Below are positions 1-8,467 of a stretch of 30,879 bases of DNA, in pieces. The stretch's first letter is position 1; each line of letters opens with the position of its first letter. The stretch lies in IMG/VR virus record IMGVR_UViG_3300011114_000620, positions 1 through 30,879 of that record; one strand, written 5' to 3'. Position numbers and translations under genes: made by a program. The DNA comes from a virus. Under the pieces are notes generated by a model. It worked only from the letters and a program-made list of their open reading frames with translations. It was not told the origin of the DNA and made no database searches.

Positions 1-38
1 GTGCCTGTTACTAAAATCTTATTTAGACCGAGTGCCAT
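1..38 (-). CDS. 5' end of a gene downstream of the capsid gene (partial)
   Basis: Only 12 codons lie in the window. The ATG is preceded by AGGAG seven bases upstream, and the reading starts MALGLNKILVTG. It sits 12 bases after the capsid stop codon on the same strand, where head completion or connector genes often lie. The function cannot be told from this fragment. Confidence 0.55.
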   Translation of the reverse strand, partial: MALGLNKILVTG

Positions 39-50
39 GACTAGTTCTCC

Positions 51-1061
51 TTATAATGAAATAGAGTTGTAGCCAGATACTCTGGTCATTGACTTCGGCT
101 TAACGCTTACCAATTCGGCAATCATCAAGACAGCGCCAACATAACCAATCTGCCAATTAGGGAGAGTCGATTCAAAGCCAGTAAATACGAATGAACCTTG
201 ATCGTGAATGTAAAGACTCAAGTAATTCGAGTTAATGAAATAAACCGTACCTTCTGGACAGTAAGGATCTGGATAAACAGGAACGCCTGCGACCATCAAA
301 GCACGGAAAGCTGCTGATGGACCGTTGGCATCTGAATCGAAACCGTTACCTGGGGTAATAACATATTGCTCTTGACCCACATAATCTTGGGCTAAAAGTG
401 TCCATGTACCAAATCCGCATACGCCAAAAGTAGGAACTTCAGCGCCATTCTTAACCGTACCTGAAATGTACTGGAGAATGTTTTGACGAGTTGGGTTCAC
501 AGAACCTGCGTTATACACCTTCGATTTCCACCAAGTATAGGTAGTCCGATTGATGTTACCGTAGGTAACCATGTTAGTACCGTCATCAATTGCACCAGGC
601 AAACCAATAAACTGTTGAGTGTTCGTAGTATTGGTATACAGGGCAGTAGCCATTGCATCCATCATCACATTGGTCGCATCATTCATGCGTGCTTCAATCA
701 GAGGAATAATTGCATAGTCTTGCTGAACTGCACCTTCCATACCTAAAAACGGTACTGGAGCAATCATCAGTTTAAGGTTGAACTCAGCATTGAAAGCGCC
801 TTGCTGAACTGACGGCTGGCTAAACGAACCAGAATAGTCAGACCATTGGGCATTAACAAACTGTGCGCCTTGAACTGGAACGGTTACTTGGGATACACCA
901 CCAGAGGCTTGTTGACTGTTAGCAATCAACGCAGCCATAAGGGGTGTGCTGTTATAAAGTTGTACTACCAGCTTGGGGATAAACGCTCTACGAGTAACAT
1001 AAGTCAACTCATTGTATTGCGATGTACCTGACGCTGGAAGAATTCCGCCACCTATAGGCAT
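51..1061 (-). CDS. Major capsid protein
   Basis: The 336-residue product is beta-rich, with little Lys or Arg and many Asn, Gly and aromatic residues. It has an N-terminal stretch typical of phage capsid proteins (YNELTYVTRRAFIPKLVVQL) and a C-terminal segment running through LPNWQIGYVGAVLMIAELV. Length and position after a scaffold-like gene fit an HK97-fold major capsid protein that does not need a long cleaved N-terminal domain. The start is set by GGAG about seven bases before the ATG. The assignment is from family resemblance and context; no single catalytic motif exists to confirm it. Confidence 0.8.
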   Translation of the reverse strand: MPIGGGILPASGTSQYNELTYVTRRAFIPKLVVQLYNSTPLMAALIANSQQASGGVSQVTVPVQGAQFVNAQWSDYSGSFSQPSVQQGAFNAEFNLKLMIAPVPFLGMEGAVQQDYAIIPLIEARMNDATNVMMDAMATALYTNTTNTQQFIGLPGAIDDGTNMVTYGNINRTTYTWWKSKVYNAGSVNPTRQNILQYISGTVKNGAEVPTFGVCGFGTWTLLAQDYVGQEQYVITPGNGFDSDANGPSAAFRALMVAGVPVYPDPYCPEGTVYFINSNYLSLYIHDQGSFVFTGFESTLPNWQIGYVGAVLMIAELVSVKPKSMTRVSGYNSISL

Positions 1062-1101
1062 GGTTTATCTCCAAACAAAAATTAAAATATCCCCTTTACT
1101 A

Positions 1102-1632
1102 CTAATACCCTATTGGGCGAGTGTTTTTACGCAACTCACCTAATGCTTCTGCTGCTACATTGCGTGCTGCACCTTTTGGATCTTTCCAAAACTTAGAAAG
1201 GTCAAAACCTTTCAATGGATTCGGATTGTAGCCTGAAGGTGTTGGCACAGCAGCTTGTTTCATCCAATCAAAATACTCTGCTGCGGTTTCGTGATTGGTC
1301 ATTCCTTTGCTAAGCATGAGCTTCTCAATTTCCTGTATATCTTCTTCAGAATGGGCTAAGCCCTTCTTATACAAGTTATCTCTACGAATTTTAAGCTCAC
1401 CAATAGCATCTTTTTCACGCAACTTAGCTTCTAACTGCGCTACCCGTTCTTCGGCATTGTTGATTTTCTTTTCAGTGTAATCTTCAATCTCCAGTTCAGG
1501 AATTGGCATATTAGGGCGGAGCTTCTTGGTTAGGCGCAATACTTCCTTGCGAGTAGCAGGATTCTCAGCCATGTCCTTCATTAGCAAAGCTAACTCGTCA
1601 CGCTGTTCAAAACTTAGATCTTCTAAAGACAT
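1102..1632 (-). CDS. Scaffold-like capsid assembly protein
   Basis: The 176-residue product is highly charged. A long predicted helical or coiled-coil region (about residues 50-110, rich in Glu, Lys and Ala) is followed by a Pro/Gly linker and a basic C-terminal helix near residues 145-170. This shape, and the position immediately upstream of the capsid gene on the same transcript, is usual for phage scaffolding proteins, which line the procapsid through a basic C-terminal helix. The Shine-Dalgarno is AGGGGAT before the ATG. The role is inferred from context and composition. Confidence 0.6.
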   Translation of the reverse strand: MSLEDLSFEQRDELALLMKDMAENPATRKEVLRLTKKLRPNMPIPELEIEDYTEKKINNAEERVAQLEAKLREKDAIGELKIRRDNLYKKGLAHSEEDIQEIEKLMLSKGMTNHETAAEYFDWMKQAAVPTPSGYNPNPLKGFDLSKFWKDPKGAARNVAAEALGELRKNTRPIGY

Positions 1633-1649
1633 TTTTATCCCCTAAATCG

Positions 1650-1835
1650 TTAAATGACTTTTTTGGTATCGCCAGGCTTAGACATAGACATCATGTTCTT
1701 AGAGCCAGCTTTGTTTGAAGCAGTTAAACCACCAAACTCGGAGTAACGGGGAGTATTGATAATTTGACCATTTTTTTGGTTGTTGTCGGTTGGGTTGCGA
1801 GGAGCCGAAGCGCCACGGGGTTTAAAAAGATCCAA
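1650..1835 (-). CDS. Small basic protein of the head module, TTG start
   Basis: The 61-residue product is rich in Lys, Asn, Ser and Gly, without hydrophobic segments, and probably disordered. The start is TTG: GGAG lies seven bases before TTG, and no ATG in frame lies near a ribosome site. It lies between the scaffold-like gene and a proline-rich gene with short gaps, so it is probably co-transcribed with the capsid genes. I do not recognise the family. Confidence 0.6.
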   Translation of the reverse strand: MDLFKPRGASAPRNPTDNNQKNGQIINTPRYSEFGGLTASNKAGSKNMMSMSKPGDTKKVI

Positions 1836-1853
1836 AATATTCTCCTAATTGTT

Positions 1854-2384
1854 TTACATGGGTGGTGGAACGGGAGCGCCAGGGGGTACTGCACCGCCAC
1901 CTGTAGGTGGAGGCATTGGCAAGACTGGTGGTGGTCCTTCTGGAGCCATACCAGGAATTGCTGGTGCTGACATCATCGCCTTACTTTCAGGAGAAGCTCC
2001 GCCAGCTTGGGGTAAACTTTGTAACATTTGCAAGATCTCAGCAGGTTGCAATTCAGCAGTACTGGCTTTCTTAACGCCTAGTACACCGATCATGCTGCGA
2101 ATAGCCGATAAAATTTGTTTGCCTTCGGCTGATTCACTACCGATTGCAGGTAAAGATTGTTCTAACAAATCCATTGCCATTGATACATTAATCAGGGCTG
2201 CTTCACGATTGCCCATTTTAGGTTCTGGAGTAGACATGGGAGCCGCCATTGGGGGGCTATTAGGATCTGAGATCCCCATATCTTCTGCGCCTGTTGGCAT
2301 ATCAGGTATGCCATTTGGAGTAGCGCTATCACGCTGACTCTTAATCATATTCATTAATTCTTCGGAAGGTACGCCCATAGCCAT
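1854..2384 (-). CDS. Proline/methionine-rich head-module protein
   Basis: The 176-residue product has an N-terminal helix-like segment (residues 1-20), a low-complexity Pro/Gly/Met region near 25-55, a helical middle (about 60-130), and a C-terminal tail dominated by Pro and Gly ending PPGAPVPPPM. Similar Pro-rich genes often lie between portal and scaffold genes in podovirus-like phages. AGGAAA precedes the ATG. A second in-frame ATG lies six bases later, so the start is uncertain by two residues. Function unknown. Confidence 0.6.
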   Translation of the reverse strand: MAMGVPSEELMNMIKSQRDSATPNGIPDMPTGAEDMGISDPNSPPMAAPMSTPEPKMGNREAALINVSMAMDLLEQSLPAIGSESAEGKQILSAIRSMIGVLGVKKASTAELQPAEILQMLQSLPQAGGASPESKAMMSAPAIPGMAPEGPPPVLPMPPPTGGGAVPPGAPVPPPM

Positions 2385-2403
2385 TTCCTATCAAGTTATT
2401 GCA

Positions 2404-2432
2404 TAGCCTAAACTAAAACTATCAATTGTCAA
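2404..2432 (-). promoter_or_regulatory. Possible promoter or shared upstream element for the capsid genes
   Basis: On the minus strand a perfect TTGACA at 2432-2427 is followed by ATTGATAGTTTT, nearly the same run as in the strong promoter at 10242-10214. The -10 here is poor (TAGGCT at 16 bases spacing), so activity may need another factor or may be absent. It would direct transcription into the gene starting at 2384 and on to the capsid gene. Confidence 0.3.
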
Positions 2433-2433
2433 G

Positions 2434-2465
2434 TGGGGGGATTTATTTTATTTCCACCCCCCCCA
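2434..2465. repeat. G-run/C-run inverted repeat
   Basis: TGGGGGG at 2434-2440 can pair with CCCCCCA at 2459-2465 around an 18-base AT-rich loop. It lies in the 106-base gap between a 13-codon reading frame and the proline-rich gene. No T-run follows on either strand, so it is not a standard terminator. Confidence 0.4.
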
Positions 2466-2490
2466 AGGAAATTTCCATTGAAGGAGGAAA

Positions 2491-2532
2491 CTATCTCCGT
2501 GATTTACGAGTTTTACGAGTTTTACCGTACAT
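2491..2532 (-). CDS. 13-residue basic micro-peptide (possible)
   Basis: This very short reading frame encodes MYGKTRKTRKSRR. It has a strong ribosome site, AAGGAG, about six bases before the ATG, 17 bases after the stop of the upstream gene. Seven of the 13 residues are Lys or Arg. The good ribosome site and the lack of other coding content in this gap support translation. No function can be assigned, and it could be a decayed gene remnant. Confidence 0.35.
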   Translation of the reverse strand: MYGKTRKTRKSRR

Positions 2533-2548
2533 ATTGGACTCCTTTTGG

Positions 2549-2722
2549 TTAGCCACGAACAGATCTAGGGGCAGCACGAGTTTTCATGCCACGATCAAAA
2601 CTAGGTGTTGCTTGATTACGGTACTGCACACTAGCAGGAGCTTCGGCACGATCTAACGATTGTGTCGTTACTCTAGGCTGGTCAGCAGTTGATTGGGTCA
2701 TAGGCATTGTATTTTCAGCCAT
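2549..2722 (-). CDS. Small hypothetical protein (57 aa)
   Basis: The product is polar and probably disordered, beginning MAENTMPMTQSTADQPR and ending APRSVRG, with a basic C-terminal half. The ATG overlaps the stop of the upstream gene (TAATG), and AAGGAG lies five bases before it, so translation is probably coupled. Its strand and spacing match the portal-capsid operon. The family is not recognised. Confidence 0.6.
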   Translation of the reverse strand: MAENTMPMTQSTADQPRVTTQSLDRAEAPASVQYRNQATPSFDRGMKTRAAPRSVRG

Positions 2723-2889
2723 TAATATCTCCTTGCTTTACGCATATCCGATTTAGTCATGCTTGGAGCCATACTACGATAAATAGTTTTAGGTTCTACT
2801 CGCTCAGATTCTCCAGCTTCCATACGCTTTTCCCGTGGACTCATAAGCGACATGGCGGGTTCATTTTCTTTTTGTTCAGGTGTTTTCAT
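2722..2889 (-). CDS. Small charged hypothetical protein (55 aa)
   Basis: The reading frame starts just after the portal stop (portal ends at 2893) and ends in a TAATG overlap with the next gene. The product starts MKTPEQKENEPAMSLMSPRE and is rich in Lys, Arg, Glu and Met, with no hydrophobic segment. AAGGAT precedes the ATG. It belongs to the head operon by position; function unknown. Confidence 0.6.
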   Translation of the reverse strand: MKTPEQKENEPAMSLMSPREKRMEAGESERVEPKTIYRSMAPSMTKSDMRKARRY

Positions 2890-2892
2890 GCT

Positions 2893-4503
2893 TTATCCTT
2901 TTGGTGGAGGGGGCGGTGGAGCCATAGCTTGCATAGCTTCATTCTTTTGTTCTCGCTTTCTTAGCTTATCTTTTAAAAATTGTTTCATAGGTGGTTCTAG
3001 TAAGTCAAGTAAATCTTCACGATCAATTGCTTCGGCTTTAAATAGACTAAAGGCTAGGTCTTTTAAGTCCTCCGTAAAAATGGGAGAATTAGAGTGAGCG
3101 TCCACTTTAACCACAAAATCTTTAGTAAATTGGTTGGCAATAAACGGCTGATCGTTAATATCATGGAAATGTGTTGGATCGTAGGCTTGTATAAGTTTAA
3201 GATATAGGGTTGCCACTTTTTCAAGAGAATCCTCCACAATCAAAGCCCGTTTCTTTGCACGGGAACTGCCTAAACGAGCAAGTTGACTTGCGTGACCTGC
3301 TGACCGAACTCCTACCTCACCTTTGCCTTCAAGCACATTGCTAATGCCTGATACTTCAGCAAACATAGCGTCAATCTCATGGATTACTTCAAATAGATCA
3401 GGTGGCATATTGGGCGCCATACGATCTACCTTAGCATTAGGCATATCCGAAGCCAATAGCCCGCCTGGGCGGTTTAGCGCAAAGTTCTTCTCATCCAAAA
3501 TGCCCATAAAGCCTGATAAAGCGGTAGGTGGATTAACCTGCTTACTGAGTAGCTCTAAAATCTCGGACATTCTTTGATTGCGTAACTGTTGCAACAAAAT
3601 CAACTTTTGGCACTCAGACGCACCCCAGTAGTAATCGTATAGTGGATTAGGACAAATCTGCACAAAAGGACATTCGCCTTTAAGGAACATAGATTCGCCA
3701 GAACGGTCATAAATAATCACATCAGGACTCGCAATGGTAACTACTTGGTAGTCGCTAGTAGCGTCATTCCAAACCCAGAGTTCGTGCATTTCTACGGTTT
3801 CTTCTGCGACTCTTGCCTTATAACGATTAATGTCATTGAGTTGCAAGTTCACATTGCCATACATTTGTGGACCTGTTTGCGATACCAGTAGACGGTTAAT
3901 CCCTTCAGGAATGTCGGTTTCAACTTCGTTATAGCCTGCACTGACCCGATCTACAATCTTTGCCCGCTTGGGGTGTGAATATAGGCGTGCATACAGTTCT
4001 GACTTGGTTATGTAATAGGTTTGAACAATCGCCTCTTGCCGTCCTGTATACGGACTATCTTCTCGTAAAACGCCAATCGCTGACGGCTCAATCATGTAGG
4101 GATGGATACCGTCATTAAAGATTAGCTTAATGTAGGTAGTGTTGTACACCAAAGCCCAGTTAAGTGCCAAAGAAAAGACTTGATCGGCATTAGAATTAAG
4201 CCATTCGTCATTGATCGCTTGGGTTAGCGCAGGTGATTTGTATTGCTCTACTTGGTTAACGCCAGCCCCTAGTGAAATCGAGAAGCGGGTGGTTTCAGCA
4301 GAATATAAGAAGCTCGTTAATTGATCTAAGTGTGGATTGATTTTATTAAAGTAGGCTGGTGGTTCTTCAGGTCCTGAGCCAAATAAGTAATAAGACCGCA
4401 GGCTTGAATAATCAGCCCGTCTTTCCTCTTTGGATACTAAGCATTTTTGCATTAGCTCCAAATAAAAGTTTTCTCTATCGTTATCGTTATCTGGGATTCT
4501 CAT
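2893..4503 (-). CDS. Portal protein
   Basis: The 536-residue product matches phage portal proteins in length, charge pattern and order of segments. An N-terminal helical region (SLRSYYLFGSGPEEPPAYFN) is followed by the body around residues 100-250 and a long C-terminal helical region (about 370-530) with SAGHASQLARLGSSRAKKRA. It ends in a Pro run. The portal forms the dodecameric DNA entry ring at one capsid vertex. The ATG overlaps the upstream stop (ATGA). The position between the terminase and scaffold/capsid genes agrees. Confidence 0.82.
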   Translation of the reverse strand: MRIPDNDNDRENFYLELMQKCLVSKEERRADYSSLRSYYLFGSGPEEPPAYFNKINPHLDQLTSFLYSAETTRFSISLGAGVNQVEQYKSPALTQAINDEWLNSNADQVFSLALNWALVYNTTYIKLIFNDGIHPYMIEPSAIGVLREDSPYTGRQEAIVQTYYITKSELYARLYSHPKRAKIVDRVSAGYNEVETDIPEGINRLLVSQTGPQMYGNVNLQLNDINRYKARVAEETVEMHELWVWNDATSDYQVVTIASPDVIIYDRSGESMFLKGECPFVQICPNPLYDYYWGASECQKLILLQQLRNQRMSEILELLSKQVNPPTALSGFMGILDEKNFALNRPGGLLASDMPNAKVDRMAPNMPPDLFEVIHEIDAMFAEVSGISNVLEGKGEVGVRSAGHASQLARLGSSRAKKRALIVEDSLEKVATLYLKLIQAYDPTHFHDINDQPFIANQFTKDFVVKVDAHSNSPIFTEDLKDLAFSLFKAEAIDREDLLDLLEPPMKQFLKDKLRKREQKNEAMQAMAPPPPPPKG

Positions 4504-5048
4504 TTTTTAATCTGTAAGTTATCAGGATCTCGCAAAGTAGCACTTGGATCAGTTCTAGGTCCTGATTTTATGCCTGCCTCAGCAGGTGTCAAGCCAACTG
4601 GTTCACCCTTAATGGATTGAATTGCTCTACCCGATAATAAACTTTGCATAGTTATTCCTTGGAAACCACCCCATTGGGCATTATCACCTGCACGGGCTTC
4701 CCGTGGGGCTTCTATTTGTGGAGTCGGCATTATTTTGTCTTTGTTTCCTCGTTTGCGGGTGGCATACTTTTCGGCTTCTCCGTACTCGGCTTCGGTGAAC
4801 TTGTTGTTACGGGTGAGGTAGCCCGCTTGGTTCTCGCCTTCTCTTGCGGTTTTGATATTGGACATACCAAATTCCATAGCCAACTGCTTAGTGCTTTTGT
4901 CGGTGAAGCGAGTTTTTGCAGAAACCATGTTAGGCGCTTGCAAAAAAACAAGTAAAACTTCTTCATGGCAATCCTTCATTGGACACTGCGCTTTTTTACT
5001 TTCAAAATAGCCGTGCTTTGGACATTTGTAATCGTGTGTTACCGCCAT
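4500..5048 (-). CDS. Zinc-ribbon-like protein next to the portal gene
   Basis: The N-terminus carries C9, H12, C22, C27 and H28, a spacing compatible with a small zinc ribbon such as those in regulatory-protein-like phage genes. The rest of the 182 residues is polar and ends in a Pro/Asp-rich tail. It overlaps the portal start by four bases, so the two are translationally coupled. A good site (GGGGAGATAAC) precedes the ATG. Zinc binding is inferred from cysteine spacing only. Confidence 0.6.
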   Translation of the reverse strand: MAVTHDYKCPKHGYFESKKAQCPMKDCHEEVLLVFLQAPNMVSAKTRFTDKSTKQLAMEFGMSNIKTAREGENQAGYLTRNNKFTEAEYGEAEKYATRKRGNKDKIMPTPQIEAPREARAGDNAQWGGFQGITMQSLLSGRAIQSIKGEPVGLTPAEAGIKSGPRTDPSATLRDPDNLQIKK

Positions 5049-5050
5049 TG

Positions 5051-5455
5051 TTATCTCCCCTTTAGCTGTTCGTCAAGTGTTAAATCGTTATATTCATATT
5101 TCGGTCTAATTCCGAGCTTAATTTGAATCTTGCCGTCAACCACTGTTAATTTGCTCGTTCTTTCAAACTGAGGCTTAGGTTCTTTGCGGTACTGAACAAA
5201 ACGGGTATTGTCCCGATTTTGCATAATGGCTAGTTCGCCACGGCAATACTCTTGATATGCCTTAGATACTCGTATTTGCATCATTTCTGTCAATGGTTCG
5301 GTCAAATACTTGAAAACATCGTAAAAATGCGCTTCAGACAAGCCAGCATGGTTAGAAAACAATTTTAATGAGATTCCTCGGTCTTTATCAAGAATAAAGC
5401 GCCTCATTAGCCGTTTTAGCTCTACTTTAGGGATTGCGGTGTTAATTCTGCCCAT
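5051..5455 (-). CDS. Probable terminase small subunit
   Basis: The 134-residue basic protein lies directly downstream of terL, with a 14-base overlap. Residues about 10-60 look like a helix-turn-helix (ISLKLFSNHAGLSEAHFYDV), followed by a helical middle and a polar tail. Small terminase subunits recognise the packaging site with an N-terminal HTH and oligomerise through the middle helices. Identity is inferred from position and HTH likeness. The alternative is a DNA-binding regulator unrelated to packaging. Confidence 0.5.
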   Translation of the reverse strand: MGRINTAIPKVELKRLMRRFILDKDRGISLKLFSNHAGLSEAHFYDVFKYLTEPLTEMMQIRVSKAYQEYCRGELAIMQNRDNTRFVQYRKEPKPQFERTSKLTVVDGKIQIKLGIRPKYEYNDLTLDEQLKGR

Positions 5456-7205
5456 AAACCCCGATTGCCTTCAAATAATCGGATACATTGCGCCCAACCG
5501 TGAGTTGTTCAGGGGTAAAGTCGTCTTGCACCCGTGAAACAGTCCTAGATATCTGACTTGCAATCAGTCTAGGCTGAACTTGCTCGGCAAACGCTGCTGC
5601 AGCTAGGGCGCAAGCAATAACACGGTCATCTTTGTTCCTACCTGCTGCTTCTATCGAGCCACCGTTACGAACTAGGGTTTTCATTTCCTCAATGGTGTCC
5701 ATATCGTTGATTTCCATCATGCCACGCTCAAAAAAGTCCTTCATGTAGGTGAGCATCCGCTCTTTGGTAGCAGAAGTGGTTAACCAACCAATCGAATTAC
5801 TCATGCCACCCAAGGTATCGTTCCTGCGCCAGATATAGTTCTGCATATTGGCATAAACATCCATCAGATCCTTACCCATAGCGCTTCCCATGTGGGCAGC
5901 CTGTCTTTTAAGGTTCTTTAACTCATTAATCACAGCTTGACCTGGACCGTTTACCTCTAAGTTCAGAGTAGAGTTCTTGTAAGCACCTGCTAAGTGAGCG
6001 ATCACCCAAGCAAACTGATAGGTATTCATTTCACTAGTCGCAAAAGAAGCCACTTGTTCTAAGCCGTCTGAGTAGACTCTGAACACCTGAATACAAAATC
6101 TGTCAGCCCAGTCTGAGCTTCCGTAAGCTGGATCAGCGCCTAAAACATAATAAGCCGTATCAACGGGTTCTTCCCAAACCTTTAAAGTGCAAAGCCTATC
6201 GGTAGACTTAACTACTTCGGTGTCTTGAAAGTTCGTACCAAAGACATAGCGGTAAGAAGCAAAGGTTTTCTTCTTTAAGGATTTAACTGCGTCAGTACAA
6301 CGGGCATTAGAAAAGAAGCTAGTCCCCGTCATAATAAAAGCGTAGTCCTCAGTCGGTGGAAACTCTTGGTACATGAGGCTTTCGTCTTTAATGCCTTCTA
6401 GCAGTTTCCAGCGCCACCACGCTACTTGCCGTGAGTTGATCTCAAAGTTATAGAGTTTCTTAATATCTCTGACCCATTCCTTTTCTTCGCCTGTGAGCTT
6501 GCCGTCCCAGTACACCTTGTAGGTGTTGCCATTGGGGTCAAGGCTATACAGTTCATTACGCCACCAGCCACAGAAGATTGCTCGCTGAGTTCTAGCCCGT
6601 TTAGCGGTGACATACATATCGTGGAACATATTAAAACCACGAGCAGTTGATTCAAACAAATACAGTCGATCAGGGTTGGTTTCTGCTAAAGACGCTAAGA
6701 GTGAAGCGAGTCCTTCCTCATCTCCCCAAGAGGAAGTTTCTGTGCCATGTAAGTATGTAATAGCCTTGCCACGACCCAATGATCCTTTGGCTCTAAGCCC
6801 TGCGACTTGATAAAAGAGCCGACTGCGGTTCTTGAGGGAAAGCTGATTCCGATTGTGGGCAAGGAGCGGGATACGGTACTCTTTGGGCAAACCATCCATA
6901 TACATGGCAAGGGTTGATCGGAACATATCCCGATTTTCTTCCGTATCTGTTGTAAGGGTTCCTTGCAGACCTGGGTGCGTAAAGTGCCAATAAAGGTCAA
7001 GGGCGAGTGCAATTGTGGTGATTCCAAGTTGTCTTCCTTTCAAAATAACAAAAAAGTGAACATTCTCAGCTAAACCTTTGGCTATTTCGTCCATGACATA
7101 GGTTTGAGAGCCTAGTAAATGACCCATTTTCTTTAAACCCTGCTCTTTGGTTTCTATTTGCAGAGCAGCGCAGAACTTATAAAAGCCCTTCTTATCAAAA
7201 TTCAT
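5442..7205 (-). CDS. terL: Terminase large subunit (packaging ATPase/nuclease)
   Basis: The 587-residue product has the packaging ATPase P-loop variant KGRQLGITT (about residues 56-64). A Walker B-type region follows at AITYLHGTETSSWGDEE. A C-terminal RNase-H-like nuclease domain begins at VLGADPAYGSSD and continues with conserved acidic residues. It pumps DNA into the procapsid and cuts the concatemer. I chose the ATG at 7205 because it overlaps the TGA of the upstream glycosyltransferase gene (ATGA). A GTG 12 bases upstream would also be in frame. Confidence 0.88.
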   Translation of the reverse strand: MNFDKKGFYKFCAALQIETKEQGLKKMGHLLGSQTYVMDEIAKGLAENVHFFVILKGRQLGITTIALALDLYWHFTHPGLQGTLTTDTEENRDMFRSTLAMYMDGLPKEYRIPLLAHNRNQLSLKNRSRLFYQVAGLRAKGSLGRGKAITYLHGTETSSWGDEEGLASLLASLAETNPDRLYLFESTARGFNMFHDMYVTAKRARTQRAIFCGWWRNELYSLDPNGNTYKVYWDGKLTGEEKEWVRDIKKLYNFEINSRQVAWWRWKLLEGIKDESLMYQEFPPTEDYAFIMTGTSFFSNARCTDAVKSLKKKTFASYRYVFGTNFQDTEVVKSTDRLCTLKVWEEPVDTAYYVLGADPAYGSSDWADRFCIQVFRVYSDGLEQVASFATSEMNTYQFAWVIAHLAGAYKNSTLNLEVNGPGQAVINELKNLKRQAAHMGSAMGKDLMDVYANMQNYIWRRNDTLGGMSNSIGWLTTSATKERMLTYMKDFFERGMMEINDMDTIEEMKTLVRNGGSIEAAGRNKDDRVIACALAAAAFAEQVQPRLIASQISRTVSRVQDDFTPEQLTVGRNVSDYLKAIGVYGQN

Positions 7206-7915
7206 ACGGTAATCCACGGTAATTTATTATTAAAACGCTTGAGTATTTCCCGATTACCGATTTCAAAGAACTCTTTTTGAACGCTATAGTCATTACCACC
7301 AAGCCTAAAACAAAAGGTGTGCAGGTTAGTACCCACAAACTTAGGAAAGATTTGCTTGGCAGTAGCATAAAAGGTGCGATCTATTCCATAGCCTTTATTG
7401 GAGAGTACTCCGCTAATGGCTTTTAAACACTCGGTTCTCATACCCCACATACACCAATCGACAAAGTGGTGGTTCTCTATATTCCAAGCAGAATTCGCTT
7501 CGCCCAATGCTTCACAGTTATCCAGTAGGAGGAATTGCCCATTCTTATCAAACACCTTTCTAAAAGAATAAGCCCAATCGTTGCCTTCATTAATTTTCTC
7601 CATAATTGTTTCTACATGATTGGGTTCAAACCAATCATCGTCATTACAAAAGAAAGTGACTTCCTCATTAATCAAATGCGGTGCTGCTGCCAACCAACGC
7701 CTACCCTCTAAATCTTTACCGCCAATTTTGGTGTCCCAGTAGCACAAGCGCACATGGGGATATAAGCGCCTTAGCTCAACAAACTGATTAAAGTTATCGT
7801 CACATAAAATGTAATGCAAGCAAGCATAGGTCTGGCTATAGACCGACTTGATACACTGCTCTAATTCAAGCGGTCTTTTGCCGTTGGTAACAGTCACTAC
7901 GGCTGCGGTTTTCAT
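7202..7915 (-). CDS. Family 2 glycosyltransferase
   Basis: The 237-residue product is a GT-A fold transferase. It opens with beta strand AVVTVTNGKRPLELEQCIKS and has the metal/nucleotide-sugar binding DxD equivalent NDDD (about residues 91-94, FFCNDDDWFEPNH). The C-terminal part has a plausible acceptor region, WCMWGMRTECLKAISG. It has no membrane segment, so it is probably cytosolic. It is coupled to the genes on both sides by ATGA overlaps and sits beside terL, which suggests late expression and a virion or newly made DNA target. The donor sugar is unknown. Confidence 0.82.
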   Translation of the reverse strand: MKTAAVVTVTNGKRPLELEQCIKSVYSQTYACLHYILCDDNFNQFVELRRLYPHVRLCYWDTKIGGKDLEGRRWLAAAPHLINEEVTFFCNDDDWFEPNHVETIMEKINEGNDWAYSFRKVFDKNGQFLLLDNCEALGEANSAWNIENHHFVDWCMWGMRTECLKAISGVLSNKGYGIDRTFYATAKQIFPKFVGTNLHTFCFRLGGNDYSVQKEFFEIGNREILKRFNNKLPWITV

Positions 7916-8460
7916 TTAACTTTTAAGTATTCTCTAATTTGATTTAACAAATCTAATTGAGGTTTTGTATAAGCGTCCCCAGAGTTTTCCCATTGATTAA
8001 ATGTATAGCCTCTAAAGTAACCAGGCATACCGCTTGCTTTTAGCCAATCCTCATAAGGTCTTGATTCTTTATATTCTGGGTGTTTTTGATAATAAGCATA
8101 TTGCTCTTGTAGCTTTTGATTTTGTTCTGGAGTAAAAGAATTAGAAAATTTTTGATACCTTTCTGACAAAAAAGGATCTTTTTCAACTCCGTAATGACTG
8201 ACATAATCAGCCAAAATATCAATTGGTTTGGTTGTTGGATCAAAAACTTGAACCCCAACTTTACCCATTGGCAGGTTTTCTGGTCGTGGATATTCTGGTG
8301 AACCAGTTTCTTCAGGGCCATAAAACTCTAAAAATCCCCTTCCTTGGTTTGGGGCGTAGTCAAAAGCTATATCTTTATCGGCTAAATAAGGGTATTCAGT
8401 CTTAGCCTTTTCAAATAACATTTGACCAATAACATTATTATCATCAACATTATCTTCCAT
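7912..8460 (-). CDS. Hypothetical protein, AT-rich gene
   Basis: The 182-residue product is rich in Tyr, Gln, Glu and Pro, with no membrane segment. A helical, Gln/Tyr-rich part lies near residues 110-150. I chose the ATG at 8460 because AGGAAA lies six bases upstream; an upstream start at 8499 lacks a good site. A 60-base sample (8101-8160) counts 28% GC, lower than the neighbours, which suggests later acquisition. It overlaps the glycosyltransferase start by ATGA. I do not recognise the family. Confidence 0.6.
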   Translation of the reverse strand: MEDNVDDNNVIGQMLFEKAKTEYPYLADKDIAFDYAPNQGRGFLEFYGPEETGSPEYPRPENLPMGKVGVQVFDPTTKPIDILADYVSHYGVEKDPFLSERYQKFSNSFTPEQNQKLQEQYAYYQKHPEYKESRPYEDWLKASGMPGYFRGYTFNQWENSGDAYTKPQLDLLNQIREYLKVK

Positions 8461-8467
8461 TATTTTC

